Origin: a virus
DNA length: 64,000 nt
Direction: 5' to 3' (one strand)
IMG/VR virus record: IMGVR_UViG_3300045971_000208
Location: 1 to 64,000 of that record
Both the position numbers and the translations under genes were made by a program. Under the pieces are notes generated by a model that made no database searches, had not been told where the DNA came from, and worked only from the letters and a program-made list of their open reading frames with translations. Shown here one piece after another: positions 40,071 to 48,890 of the stretch (position 1 is its first letter; every line of letters starts with the position of its first letter).

Positions 40071-40954
40071 CAACAGAAGTCCTAGGTAGTTATTCATTTA
40101 CATCATCACCTACTATTAATGGCGATCCACTTATAGTTTCGACTAGCGGAACAGTTCCTATTATAGCTGCAGGCATTACATCATCGCGACCTACTGCAGG
40201 TATAGTAGGTCGAATTTATATTGACACTACTACGTTGAATATTGGTAGAGATAATGGTGCATCTTGGGATACGTTGGGCGGCGGGGGTAGCGGAAGTATT
40301 ACTGCTACAGCAAATGAAACATCAGTTGCTGGTTCAACAATTGGACTTGCTAATGATGCTATATTTCCTGGTACTGGTGGTGTAACATTCCCTATTGGCA
40401 CTACAGCTGAGCGCCCTGTCGCTCCAAATAATGGTCAGACCCGCTGGAGTTCTACTCTTGGATATGCTGAACAGTATAATGGCGCAGTATGGCAGCCATT
40501 AGGAAAAGTTATTCAAAATGTTACTGGTCCAGTGCCACAATCTTCTGGTACAATTACTGCTGGTATTCGCTGGACCTTAGGTGCTACAGCACCAACTACA
40601 GCTCAAGGCTTCCAGCTTTGGACTCAGTCTGTTACTCCAGTGTCTGCAGCTTCTAAATTTATCATTCGCTGTACACTATCTGCTTCCTATTCTACTACTA
40701 ATACACCTATTTTCCTAGCAATCTTCTCTGGCACAACCTGTATTGGCATGACATTACTTTCTGCATCGTCGGTTGCCAACCAATCTGTAAATATAGCAAT
40801 CAATATTTCACAGCCTTCTGTGTCTACTGCAGCGATTACATTTAGTGCTCGCTTAGGTGTTACAGCTGGTACAGGCGTTTTATATTGGAACCAAGGTGCC
40901 ACAGCATTACCAGCTACAATGGTAACAGAATATGAAATAGAAGAGGTCTTATAA
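40067..40954 (+). CDS. Tail fibre protein, 295 aa
   Basis: ATGA overlap. Contains two fibre-type 'TAERPVAPNNGQTRWSSTLG ... EQYNGAVWQPLG' and 'RPTAGIVGRIYIDTTTLNIG' units, which occur in many phage fibres where they report on particle attachment, and a beta-sandwich-like C-terminal half. Structural. Confidence 0.75.
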   Translation: MTTEVLGSYSFTSSPTINGDPLIVSTSGTVPIIAAGITSSRPTAGIVGRIYIDTTTLNIGRDNGASWDTLGGGGSGSITATANETSVAGSTIGLANDAIFPGTGGVTFPIGTTAERPVAPNNGQTRWSSTLGYAEQYNGAVWQPLGKVIQNVTGPVPQSSGTITAGIRWTLGATAPTTAQGFQLWTQSVTPVSAASKFIIRCTLSASYSTTNTPIFLAIFSGTTCIGMTLLSASSVANQSVNIAINISQPSVSTAAITFSARLGVTAGTGVLYWNQGATALPATMVTEYEIEEVL

Positions 40955-41457
40955 TGTCAGCAGCTAGTTACATTGAAGTTCTAACCCAATATTTTCCGAA
41001 TGTTGGGGCAACTGCTGTTGGCTCAGCATTTGAGTACAACGACTTATTGCACGTCAATGGTGACCCTATACCTCCAAAATCAGAATTAGATCCATATCTT
41101 ATAAAAGTTCTTCAAAACAATAAGTGGAAAGAAATTCAACAATATCGAGATCAGCGTAAAGTACTTGGAACATTAGTTGGAACTAAGTGGTTTAACTCAG
41201 ATGACTTCTCCCGTATTCAACAATTGGGATTGGTTATGATGGGAGCAAATATGCCATCAGGCATTATGTGGAAGACTATGGATGGTACATTCATCCTTAT
41301 GACACCACAGTTAGCGCAACAGATCTTCTTTGCTGTTGCTTCGCAAGATATGACCATCTTCGGAATTGCTGAACATCATAGACAAGTTATGATGACATCA
41401 GAACATCCAGATGTATATGATTTTTCACAAGGTTGGCCTAAAGTGTATGGAGAATAA
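40954..41457 (+). CDS. DUF4376-like tail fibre assembly protein, 167 aa
   Basis: The part from KWKEIQQYRDQRKVLGTLVG through FNSDDFSRIQQL, WKTMDGTFILMT and a helical end matches the DUF4376 pattern common in fibre-assembly or fibre-associated proteins. Start overlaps the preceding stop (TAATG). Probably helps fold or attach a neighbouring fibre. Confidence 0.65.
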   Translation: MSAASYIEVLTQYFPNVGATAVGSAFEYNDLLHVNGDPIPPKSELDPYLIKVLQNNKWKEIQQYRDQRKVLGTLVGTKWFNSDDFSRIQQLGLVMMGANMPSGIMWKTMDGTFILMTPQLAQQIFFAVASQDMTIFGIAEHHRQVMMTSEHPDVYDFSQGWPKVYGE

Positions 41458-41459
41458 CG

Positions 41460-42095
41460 ATGCAAGAATTTCTTAGAAAATATTTCGGTGGGTTGATTAA
41501 CTGGTTCTCGACTGCAGTTGGAAAAGTAAATTGGAAACAAACCCGTCAAATTACAGAAGCAGACAAAGCTACTATCATGGCTATGTTAGAGAAGGATTAC
41601 TACATTATCGCAACGCGACATGGTAATCATCTGTCAACATATGTTATTAGTTTGGCAGGTTTCATAGCTACTGGAAGATGGAGTGTCTATGGACACGTAT
41701 GTATGAATCTTGAAGGCGATAATCCAGAAAAGAAAGATTTTCGCTTAGTTGAAGCAGTTGGAACAGGTTCAAAGTATTCTACTTTTGATGAAGTCTTTGG
41801 TGATGCAGATGGTGTATGCTTGATGAAACCAAGAAGCATGACTGTTGATCATTGGACTGCTGTTCTTGACAAAGCAAAGACAGAAGTTGGTAAGCCTTAC
41901 GACACGCTGTTTGACCTAGCAAATGATACTGCAGTTAGCTGTGTTGAATTGGTTAGAGATGCTCTTCAAGGCGAACCGCATTACGCTGAAGACTTCTCTC
42001 ACTTTGAGAAGATGATAAATAAGATTAAGAACTTGACTCCTCAAATGTTTAGAGATTGCCCAGACTTTTCTGTTGCGTACGAAGTAAGAAGATAA
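41460..42095 (+). CDS. Permuted NlpC/P60 (YiiX-like) papain-fold hydrolase
   Basis: The order H79 (VYGHVCMNL), E98 (RLVEAVG) and C161 (AVSCVELVRDAL) is that of circularly permuted NlpC/P60 enzymes such as YiiX, with GKPYDTLFDLANDT before the Cys. These cleave amide bonds in peptidoglycan peptides or act on lipids. Between fibre genes it is probably a virion enzyme attacking the cell wall, but a maturation role is possible. SD GGAGA; 211 aa; no signal peptide. Confidence 0.75.
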   Translation: MQEFLRKYFGGLINWFSTAVGKVNWKQTRQITEADKATIMAMLEKDYYIIATRHGNHLSTYVISLAGFIATGRWSVYGHVCMNLEGDNPEKKDFRLVEAVGTGSKYSTFDEVFGDADGVCLMKPRSMTVDHWTAVLDKAKTEVGKPYDTLFDLANDTAVSCVELVRDALQGEPHYAEDFSHFEKMINKIKNLTPQMFRDCPDFSVAYEVRR

Positions 42096-42461
42096 ATGTC
42101 CATTAATGCATGCTCGATTAACGAGTACACCATCAACACCCTATGCGGTAGAAGAAGACAGGCTATCATCGATAGTCTTCGTCCTCCTGTACCTACAGTT
42201 GTTGGTGTAGGCGGACAGCAGCAGCATGTTAGACATCCTCTTCAAGCATTTAGACGAGATGTTGAGCACGAAGATCACATTGATGTTAACACACTTGAGC
42301 ATTCACATGTACAGGTTACAATTGAATTAGCAGGTCAGACATTTACGCAAACGCTACAACAGGACAATAGCGTTCCTGTCGTGTCTATCTATGCTCTTTC
42401 AGTTAGTGATAATGTTAACGAACAAGTAAATATCTCAGATATTTCAATCAAGGTCCTTTAA
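42096..42461 (+). CDS. Hypothetical virion-region protein, 121 aa
   Basis: Starts with MSINACSINEYTINTLCGRR, resembling N-termini of phage structural proteins built on 'SINxxxINxxxIN' repeats. The C-terminal half is beta-rich (VQVTIELAGQTFTQTL). Follows the hydrolase gene directly. Function unknown. Confidence 0.65.
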   Translation: MSINACSINEYTINTLCGRRRQAIIDSLRPPVPTVVGVGGQQQHVRHPLQAFRRDVEHEDHIDVNTLEHSHVQVTIELAGQTFTQTLQQDNSVPVVSIYALSVSDNVNEQVNISDISIKVL

Positions 42462-42462
42462 A

Positions 42463-43077
42463 ATGCATCTTTCCTTTCCAGCAAATAAACAGATAGAATT
42501 AAGCTTTAAAGTTGGTATTGCTGGAACATCAAGTGTTCCGCAGTCAGTTCAAATCGTGTTAGAAAAAAATTCGATTGCCTTAGCATTTTCAGCTAGCAGT
42601 CACGGTGATATGTGGACTGCCATTATTGACAGCCCAGGCACGACATTTGGTACTGGTCAAGTCAAAATGAGCGTTAACGTTTTGCTTAACAGTAAGCTGT
42701 TTACTCCAATGAAAGGCACTGCTGATATAACTGCAGATGCTGAAAGTGAAGAACCTTTAAGTGCAGAAGAGCAAGTAGAACTTTCTTCTACAGCAGAACA
42801 AGTTGTTCCTGACGATGCAGAAGAATTGGCTACATCTAAAGAAAATCCACCAGTTCAGCTAGGAGCTAAAGATATAAGGGAATTATTCCTAGCTGCTAAA
42901 AAGGCACCTGTTACAGAAAAAGTAGAAGTAGTCGTTCGTCCTATGAAGATGCAACTTCTTAAGTCTATTGAACCTGGTTCTACTAAGCCGAAAGTAGTAA
43001 AAGTGATAGAATCTACGATTGCTAGACAACCCGAGTCACTTTTTAAGCTCAAAAAGTCAAAAATAGTGTACAAATAA
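42463..43077 (+). CDS. Hypothetical virion-region protein, 204 aa
   Basis: An N-terminal beta-sandwich-like domain (1-90), an acidic linker (AESEEPLSAEEQVELSS) and a basic C-terminal third (KKSKIVYK at the end). The layout is reminiscent of prohead or neck proteins but no family can be assigned. Followed by a promoter for an unrelated operon. Confidence 0.65.
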   Translation: MHLSFPANKQIELSFKVGIAGTSSVPQSVQIVLEKNSIALAFSASSHGDMWTAIIDSPGTTFGTGQVKMSVNVLLNSKLFTPMKGTADITADAESEEPLSAEEQVELSSTAEQVVPDDAEELATSKENPPVQLGAKDIRELFLAAKKAPVTEKVEVVVRPMKMQLLKSIEPGSTKPKVVKVIESTIARQPESLFKLKKSKIVYK

Positions 43078-43088
43078 GCATAAAACAG

Positions 43089-43117
43089 TGTACTTTTAAC
43101 CTGAATCAGTGTATAAT
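43089..43117 (+). promoter_or_regulatory. Sigma70-like promoter, diverged family member
   Basis: TGTACT (43089-43094), 17-base spacer (CCTGAATC in place of CAGGTTG), TATAAT (43112-43117). Confidence 0.75.
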
Positions 43118-43149
43118 TACTTATCAGGTTAAAGAAAGTAAGGTTCAGT

Positions 43150-43584
43150 ATGTTTATTCTAGCTTTTTATGCATTTGCTCCAGCAGTCGTAATGTACTTA
43201 ATTGGGCTTCGTAAGCCAATTCTGTTTTATCTTGCGCTCCTTATCATAATTGCTGTTCTTGTTGTTGGTATTGTTACCGGTTTGCTTTGGTCATTCTTTT
43301 TTGTGCCAAATGATTATTGGCACAGCATGGAAGCAGATTTTCCTAAGTTCTGGTTTACTTGGGTAATTAATAACGCTGATCAAAGTGCAGGAACATTATG
43401 GTATATTCTTGCTGCTCCTTATGTTCTAGTTGCTGATTTCTTCCGCTTCTATTTCTACCTCAATGTTTTCCACGGTTCTATTCCACTTTATCTTGCTGAA
43501 TCTATTACATGGTGGTGGATTTTAGTACATGGTATGCTCGCATTCCGTATAGTTGGTTTCAAACGAGAAGTAGCAGAAGGTTAA
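43150..43584 (+). CDS. Membrane protein, 144 aa
   Basis: SD AAGG. Hydrophobic stretches at about 1-17, 24-52, 90-104 and 118-135 predict three or four transmembrane helices, with an aromatic-rich loop (FFVPNDYWHSMEADFPKFW). It is one of few genes with its own promoter and terminator. A superinfection-exclusion or lysis-related role could be imagined, but nothing shows it. Confidence 0.75.
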   Translation: MFILAFYAFAPAVVMYLIGLRKPILFYLALLIIIAVLVVGIVTGLLWSFFFVPNDYWHSMEADFPKFWFTWVINNADQSAGTLWYILAAPYVLVADFFRFYFYLNVFHGSIPLYLAESITWWWILVHGMLAFRIVGFKREVAEG

Positions 43585-43605
43585 TTGAATTAAATTTCAC
43601 GATAT

Positions 43606-43630
43606 GAAAAGGCTCCTAGCGGGCCTTTTC
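43606..43630 (+). terminator. Rho-independent-type terminator
   Basis: GAAAAGGCTC pairs with GGGCCTTTTC across a short CTAGC loop, placed 22 bases after the stop of the membrane protein gene. Confidence 0.75.
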
Positions 43631-43652
43631 GCTGTTTCGGAGTAAATAAGTA

Positions 43653-44123
43653 ATGGATAATAAAGCCTATAACGTCATCACACTTACCCATCTCACGCCA
43701 GAATGGTGCGATAGAGATATGGTAATGTTCCACGCGATGTTTCAAGTCTTAGTTGACTTCGTGGAACTCGAACACCCCTTTACTTTCGATTTTGACATGA
43801 CTGAGCGCATGACGGATAAAGGTGTTATGCTTGCAAAAATTGAAGAGATGAAGCGTCAAGAATATGTTGAGGCACATTATTACTATTCAAATATTAGAGA
43901 CGAAGATAAGTTGGTAGCAAATGTCGAAGCATTAAACCATGCATTTCGAATGGAAGAGATATTTAATCTCTATAACTGGTATACATCCAAATTATACGAT
44001 CTACCAGATGCACACTACGAATTACCTGTGGAGCAAATGATGAAGACAGAAGATGAACACACAAATACTATCAACCATATGCTGCAGCGGGTTTTGAACG
44101 TCAGACAATACTTATGGACATAG
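43653..44123 (+). CDS. Hypothetical protein, 156 aa
   Basis: Acidic, aromatic and helical (CDRDMVMFHAMFQVLVDFVE; EEIFNLYNWYTSKLYDLPDA). A conserved-looking phage protein of unknown role. Its 3' end overlaps the ClpP-like gene; the two are probably translated together. AGTAAATAAG lies just upstream of its start. Confidence 0.75.
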   Translation: MDNKAYNVITLTHLTPEWCDRDMVMFHAMFQVLVDFVELEHPFTFDFDMTERMTDKGVMLAKIEEMKRQEYVEAHYYYSNIRDEDKLVANVEALNHAFRMEEIFNLYNWYTSKLYDLPDAHYELPVEQMMKTEDEHTNTINHMLQRVLNVRQYLWT

Positions 44124-44767
44124 CTATGAAGAACTACCTTGAAAATGCAGATGGGAGCAGAGTAGATTTTAATGATATATCATTGGAGTCTCTTGGCTCC
44201 CATATGTTATTTGGGGGAGTAGATAATGAAACTATTAGAGAGTCTGTGGGATTTATTCTTAAAGCTAACCAAATATTCCAGCCGACCAGAGATATTAGTC
44301 TGTTTATCAATACTATTGGTGGGGATTGCTACGACGGCTTTGCTCTTATTGATGTTATGGCTATATCGAAAATGGACATCAAGACGATAGGTCTTGGAAA
44401 CATTTTATCAATGGGTGTTTTAATCCTGTGCGCTGGCACAAAAGGTAAACGCTACATGACAAAGAACACTCAAGTTATGGCTCATCAGTTCTATGATGAT
44501 GTTGGTGGTAAGTTCCACGAAATCGCTTCAGCCTATAAAGCTAACTTATATCTTGAACAGCAGTTCATACAGCACTTCAAAACTCACACCTCTATGAATG
44601 AAAAGCAAATCAAAGAGGTGTTGTTTGGGCCTTCAGACAGATGGTTGTCGCCTTCAGAGTGCAAGAAGTTCGGACTTATTGACCATATTATAGACGAACT
44701 GCCAGACTTTAATAAGGGTCATCAGACTCCATCGACTTCATCGAAATCAGGACGTCGAGCTCATTAA
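44114..44767 (+). CDS. ClpP-like serine protease
   Basis: The crotonase/ClpP fold motifs are NTIGGDCYDGFALID, LSMGVLILCAGTKGKR with nucleophile S99, MAHQF with H124, and a late Asp in GPSDRWLSPSEC. The catalytic triad is therefore complete. 217 aa from 44114 or 213 aa from ATG 44126. Phage ClpP homologues may join host ClpP/ClpX or process virion proteins; the role here is not known. Its C-terminal tail overlaps a minus-strand gene. Confidence 0.85.
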   Translation: MDIAMKNYLENADGSRVDFNDISLESLGSHMLFGGVDNETIRESVGFILKANQIFQPTRDISLFINTIGGDCYDGFALIDVMAISKMDIKTIGLGNILSMGVLILCAGTKGKRYMTKNTQVMAHQFYDDVGGKFHEIASAYKANLYLEQQFIQHFKTHTSMNEKQIKEVLFGPSDRWLSPSECKKFGLIDHIIDELPDFNKGHQTPSTSSKSGRRAH

Positions 44768-44918
44768 TAAATTTGAGATATTGGTTAGCAAATGAAGCAT
44801 CAATGCGACGCATGGCATAGTACTTTTCATTCATAAGATGCTTAACATCCATCAATTGAATTACTGACATATCCCGCCACTCATTTTTAGGTGGTATTAT
44901 TTTTTCTTCTGTCGCCAT
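44709..44918 (-). CDS. Hypothetical protein, 69 aa, minus strand
   Basis: GGAG lies seven bases upstream of the ATG and a late-like GTAAATAAA further up, which supports a real gene although it overlaps the ClpP gene by 59 bases. MATEEKIIPPKNEWRDMSVI and the helical YYAMRRIDASFANQYLKFIN resemble a small T4-like family of unknown role. Confidence 0.65.
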   Translation of the reverse strand: MATEEKIIPPKNEWRDMSVIQLMDVKHLMNEKYYAMRRIDASFANQYLKFINELDVLISMKSMESDDPY

Positions 44919-44975
44919 ATGTTATCTCCTATCATTTATTTACTGATTACCAATCGTGAAAAGCTGGTGGGCAAC

Positions 44976-44984
44976 TATAAATAA
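44976..44984 (+). promoter_or_regulatory. Late-type promoter TATAAATAA
   Basis: Perfect T4 late consensus; 38 bases before the gene at 45022. Confidence 0.65.
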
Positions 44985-45021
44985 ATCATAACAATGCAGA
45001 TGTTCAAACATAGGGAACACA

Positions 45022-45414
45022 ATGAGACTTAATGAAATCAAACAGGTAAATGTAGGCGAGTACGATCTCAAGGAAGGTGTTATTCCTACACATATTTCCA
45101 TGACATTAGAACAGGTCATAACTGCAGGCAAAATCACAAACAGCGTTCAAAACTTTATCATGGCTGGTTTGATCAGCATGTTCAAAGATGGCGGCCCTTC
45201 TCGTTGGCCTCGTGATCTTAATTCTTATTCCATGGCAACAAGTTCAGATCTAGTAGAAGCAGTTAAGCTTTTATCAGCTAATGAATCGGTTGAACTTGCA
45301 GGCTGGTTGTTACAACAACTGGCAAACCCAGCATCCTTTGAATCTAATACGTTTTGCAATAATACAATGCAGACAAATGAATGGGTTCGTTGGGTATTGA
45401 AACGACAAGAATAA
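45022..45414 (+). CDS. Hypothetical protein, 130 aa
   Basis: SD GGGAA. Begins MRLNEIKQVNVGEYDLKEGV; LNE near the start could be a weak prohead-protease site but the leader does not otherwise match. Helical with LVEAVKLLSANESVELAGWLL. Not recognised. Bases 45415-45520 after it hold no gene, only the leader of the PhoH gene. Confidence 0.65.
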   Translation: MRLNEIKQVNVGEYDLKEGVIPTHISMTLEQVITAGKITNSVQNFIMAGLISMFKDGGPSRWPRDLNSYSMATSSDLVEAVKLLSANESVELAGWLLQQLANPASFESNTFCNNTMQTNEWVRWVLKRQE

Positions 45415-45504
45415 ATTCCAGAAACAATTTTAACTTAAGAAAGGAGTGTTACCCTCAATAGATGAACATTGCCCGGTGATTGACTTTTATCAACCAAAAT
45501 TTTA

Positions 45505-45522
45505 ATTAAGGAGATCCTTAAT
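45505..45522 (+). promoter_or_regulatory. Inverted repeat over the PhoH ribosome-binding site
   Basis: ATTAAGGA and TCCTTAAT (two bases between) form an 18-base inverted repeat that contains both the SD and the first bases of the ATG. Confidence 0.6.
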
Positions 45523-46336
45523 GACAACTAAGCGTAAGCAACGCTATCCACAGCCCGTTCCTGAAACAACAGCGGGCGCAAAAGTCAAAGTCAGACAACA
45601 ACTCAAGCCTAAGAATTTTACGCAAGAGATGTATCTAGAATCCCTCCAAGAACAGCTCCTTACGATATGTAGCGGTCCAGCTGGTTCAGGAAAAACCTAC
45701 CTCGTTACGCACGTCGCTGTCCAAAAGCTCATCAACAATGAAGTTGATAAGATCGTCCTTACGCGCCCCGTAGTCGAAGCCGGTGAACACTTGGGATTCT
45801 TGCCTGGCACGTTAGAAGAGAAGCTAGATCCATATCTGCTTCCACTTATGGATGCTTTAGAAGACCACGTAGGTCCTACTATGGCTAAGAAGTTGGTTGA
45901 AGCTGGAAAGATTGAGGTGGCACCACTGGCCTTTATGAGAGGTCGGACATTTAACAATGCATTCGTTATTCTTGACGAAGCGCAAAATTCAACAGTGGAA
46001 CAAATTAGAATGTTTGTTACACGACAAGGGTACGATAGCATTTTTGCTATCAATGGTGACTTGAGTCAAACTGACTTACAGAAGCCGAGAGATGCTGGAG
46101 CTGACTGGGAGAACGGGCTTCAGTACATTATTAGAAAACTTAAGGGGAGGGACGCAAGTATCAACTATATAGAATTCCTAAACAGAGACGTTGTTAGATC
46201 GGCAATGGTTCAGCGAATCCTTACTTTGCTAGACGCACCTGAACCCCGCAAATCTGCTGAAAAACCTGCAAGGGTTAACGGCGCTAGACACAGCTTCATA
46301 GACGAGCCTGAGGGTATCGCACTACATTCTGCGTAG
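45521..46336 (+). CDS. phoH: PhoH-like ATPase
   Basis: Walker A GPAGSGKT at 52-59 and Walker B with FVILDEAQN at about 147-155, followed by EQIRMFVTRQG and NGDLSQTDL, define the PhoH family (RNA helicase-like P-loop ATPase). 271 aa. PhoH genes are widespread in T4-like phages; role unknown, perhaps RNA handling under stress. A strong hairpin terminator follows the gene. Confidence 0.93.
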   Translation: MTTKRKQRYPQPVPETTAGAKVKVRQQLKPKNFTQEMYLESLQEQLLTICSGPAGSGKTYLVTHVAVQKLINNEVDKIVLTRPVVEAGEHLGFLPGTLEEKLDPYLLPLMDALEDHVGPTMAKKLVEAGKIEVAPLAFMRGRTFNNAFVILDEAQNSTVEQIRMFVTRQGYDSIFAINGDLSQTDLQKPRDAGADWENGLQYIIRKLKGRDASINYIEFLNRDVVRSAMVQRILTLLDAPEPRKSAEKPARVNGARHSFIDEPEGIALHSA

Positions 46337-46354
46337 AGCACATCATCAATAGAC

Positions 46355-46386
46355 CTGGGCCGATTTCAAAGGAGGGATCGGCCCAG
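46355..46386 (+). terminator. Terminator-like hairpin after phoH
   Basis: A perfect 10-base stem (CTGGGCCGAT with ATCGGCCCAG), 12-base loop, followed by a weak T-containing tail. Confidence 0.65.
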
Positions 46387-46393
46387 CGTTCTG

Positions 46394-46401
46394 TATAAAT
46401 A
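46394..46401 (+). promoter_or_regulatory. Late-type promoter TATAAATA
   Basis: Perfect T4 late consensus, 78 bases before the fibre gene at 46479. A TATAAGCTTATA palindrome follows. Confidence 0.6.
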
Positions 46402-46445
46402 TAAGCTATAAGCTTATACAACTAAACCGGAATGTTGGATAAGTA

Positions 46446-46484
46446 TTTTACCTAGTGACCCGGCACTATGGAGACACTATGACT
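46446..46484 (+). repeat. Duplicated fibre-gene leader, copy 1
   Basis: The stretch CCTAGTGACCCGGCACTATG and the following SD and start recur at 49222 with one base changed. Both precede paralogous fibre genes, so the duplication includes the leader and the N-terminal domain. Confidence 0.85.
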
Positions 46485-48878
46485 TATATTGTAAATTGGG
46501 CTAGCAAGAATGCGCAAGGCATTCTTGGGAAGTTGCCTATTGTTCTAGTAGATAAAACAATAGACAACACAAGCACCTCATTAGCGCTTACCGGCAAAGC
46601 CGTTACTAACTATGGTGAAATTCAGCAGACCAATTTTCTCCAATTGCTAGAAAACTTTACATCTAATATTGCACCATTACATCCAACTATTGGTCAATTA
46701 TGGTTTTGCAATCTAGATTCGACACTTTATCTATGCGTCAATCCTTTAAACACCCTACCAATTGCGATGGGCGGGCCAACAATTTATTTTGCGTCAGGCG
46801 GACTGGGCTGGATTAGAGTAAGTTCAAGCTCTGTAGCTGACGTTATTACAGCTATTGGATATACACCATACCCATCAACAAACCCAGCACAATACATTAC
46901 CGCATCTCAGGCACCAGTCCAATCTGTTACTGTGGCACCGGCAATGTCGGGCATTGTTTCTGTATCAACTGGGCAATACCCAACGATAACTATTAACCAG
47001 TCTACTGCATCAGTTAGTGGTTACTTAAGTTATACAGACTGGGGTATATTTAATGCCAAGGTTACATCTGTTACTGCTAGTAGTCCAGTCGTTTCTTCTG
47101 GTGGAAAAACTCCAAATATCTCATTAGCACTTGCAACTACTGGTGTTGATGGATATTTAAGTGGAGCTGATTGGGCAGTATTTAATGCCAAAATTTCTGC
47201 AGTTAGTGTCAGCAGTCCGCTTCAATCTTCAGGTGGTAAGTCTCCAAATATATCTATCCCGCCCTCATCTGCGCAAGCTGATGGATTTTTAACTGGCGGC
47301 GATTGGGGATTATTTAATGCGAAGGTAACGTCTGTAAGTGGAACAGGACCAATCGTTTCTTCAGGTGGTAAGACACCTGCTATTTCGATTCCTCAAGCCA
47401 CATCAGCTGTTGACGGATTTTTATCGCATTTAGATTGGTCAGCATTTAATGCTAAACAACCAGCACTTGGATATTCGCCTGTTGATCGGGCAGGCGATTC
47501 GATGTCGAATTTTTTAACACTTCACGCTAAGCCTACATTACCGCTACATGCGGCAACAAAATCATATGTTGATGATATGGCTACTACTGATATATCAAAT
47601 GCTAATACATATGCTAACACGGTTGGGTCAAATACATTAACTTCATCTAAAGCATATACTGACACTGTTGCTACAAGTACGCTATCTTCAGCTAATTCAT
47701 ATTCGAATACAGTTGGTTCAAATACGTTATCTTCAGCTAATACATATTCTAACACAGTTGGTTCAAATACATTAGCTTCATCTAAAACATATACTGACAC
47801 TGTTGCTTCAAGTACATTATCAAGCGCTAATACTTATACAAATAATACTGCCTCAAGTACGCTATCTAGCGCTAATGCATTTTCTAATACTGTCGGAACA
47901 AATATTCTATCAAGTGCTAATACTTATACAAATAATACTGCCTCAAGTACGTTATCTAGCGCTAATACTTACGCGGCAGCGGCAGCAGCGGCAGCTACAA
48001 CGACTGTAACTACAGCAGAGACAAATAATGCTTGGTTCCAGTTGATGGCAACAACACTGTCAACAGGACCAGTAGCTCAAGCACTGGTCGATCCTCACCT
48101 TGTATTTCAGCCTTCAACTGGTAATTTGTGGTCATCACAAATTACCACGCCAAAGGCCACCCTCAACCGAATACTTTTAGGTGATGGCTCTGCTACTACA
48201 CCATCATTAGCTTTTGTAAGTGACACTGGACAAGATACAGGTTTTTATTGGGAAAGTGATGGTATCATAAGTTTTGCAGCAAATGGCGTTAAAGCGGGTA
48301 TGATATATGGGCCCCATTTACAAATGGTTGGAACAATCAGTGGTAATGCTGTTGTTGCACCTACTCAAGCGACTTCTGATAGTTCAACAAATATGGCAAC
48401 TACAGCATTTGTACATAATGCAATTGCAGCCGCGCCAGCACCAACAACTCTTACTGTATCGACTTCAGCACCAGCGTCACCAGTATCGGGCGCAATGTGG
48501 TATGATATTGGCGCGACAGGCCGAACATACGTTTGGACAGGGTATGAGTGGGTTGATGCATCTCCTGCTGGTGCTGGGTCTGGTGCTGGTGTAGGCTCAT
48601 CAGGGCAAGTATGGCAAGCAGTTTCTAGAGGCAAGGACACTACTTATACTAATAGTACCGGAAAAGCAATTGCTGTGTCTGTTGCATTTGCATCAGGTGG
48701 CGGTCCCGCATGGACATATTATGTTATAGTAGGTGGCATCGTTATTATAAATGGTGGCCAATCTGACACTACCAACGGCGGAACTGCATTCCCACTATCA
48801 TTCATAGTTCCAGATGGGAAAACTTATCTGGTACATACGAGTGTAAACAATATCTATGTGTGGGCTGAATTACGTTAA
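46479..48878 (+). CDS. Tail fibre protein with attachment domain, 799 aa
   Basis: ATG 46479 follows GGAG. Residues 1-120 ([50 protein letters not shown]) form an N-terminal domain shared with 49251. After a repetitive region (SGGKTPNIS; DGYLSxADWxxFNAK) come about nine 15-residue SSANTYSNTVGSNTL-type repeats, expected to form a trimeric coil. The C-terminus has a fibre-tip domain ending YVWAELR. Attachment by the shared N-domain is inferred. Confidence 0.85.
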   Translation: MTYIVNWASKNAQGILGKLPIVLVDKTIDNTSTSLALTGKAVTNYGEIQQTNFLQLLENFTSNIAPLHPTIGQLWFCNLDSTLYLCVNPLNTLPIAMGGPTIYFASGGLGWIRVSSSSVADVITAIGYTPYPSTNPAQYITASQAPVQSVTVAPAMSGIVSVSTGQYPTITINQSTASVSGYLSYTDWGIFNAKVTSVTASSPVVSSGGKTPNISLALATTGVDGYLSGADWAVFNAKISAVSVSSPLQSSGGKSPNISIPPSSAQADGFLTGGDWGLFNAKVTSVSGTGPIVSSGGKTPAISIPQATSAVDGFLSHLDWSAFNAKQPALGYSPVDRAGDSMSNFLTLHAKPTLPLHAATKSYVDDMATTDISNANTYANTVGSNTLTSSKAYTDTVATSTLSSANSYSNTVGSNTLSSANTYSNTVGSNTLASSKTYTDTVASSTLSSANTYTNNTASSTLSSANAFSNTVGTNILSSANTYTNNTASSTLSSANTYAAAAAAAATTTVTTAETNNAWFQLMATTLSTGPVAQALVDPHLVFQPSTGNLWSSQITTPKATLNRILLGDGSATTPSLAFVSDTGQDTGFYWESDGIISFAANGVKAGMIYGPHLQMVGTISGNAVVAPTQATSDSSTNMATTAFVHNAIAAAPAPTTLTVSTSAPASPVSGAMWYDIGATGRTYVWTGYEWVDASPAGAGSGAGVGSSGQVWQAVSRGKDTTYTNSTGKAIAVSVAFASGGGPAWTYYVIVGGIVIINGGQSDTTNGGTAFPLSFIVPDGKTYLVHTSVNNIYVWAELR
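47591..47980 (+). repeat. 45-base coding repeats
   Basis: About nine imperfect copies encode SSANTYSNTVGSNTL-like units within the fibre gene. They are in frame and not a CRISPR array. Confidence 0.85.
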
Positions 48879-48890
48879 TCTGGAATAAAA

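Noticed and set aside
47591-47980. CRISPR-like regular repeats
   Set aside because: The 45-base units are in-frame coding repeats of a fibre protein without unique spacers.
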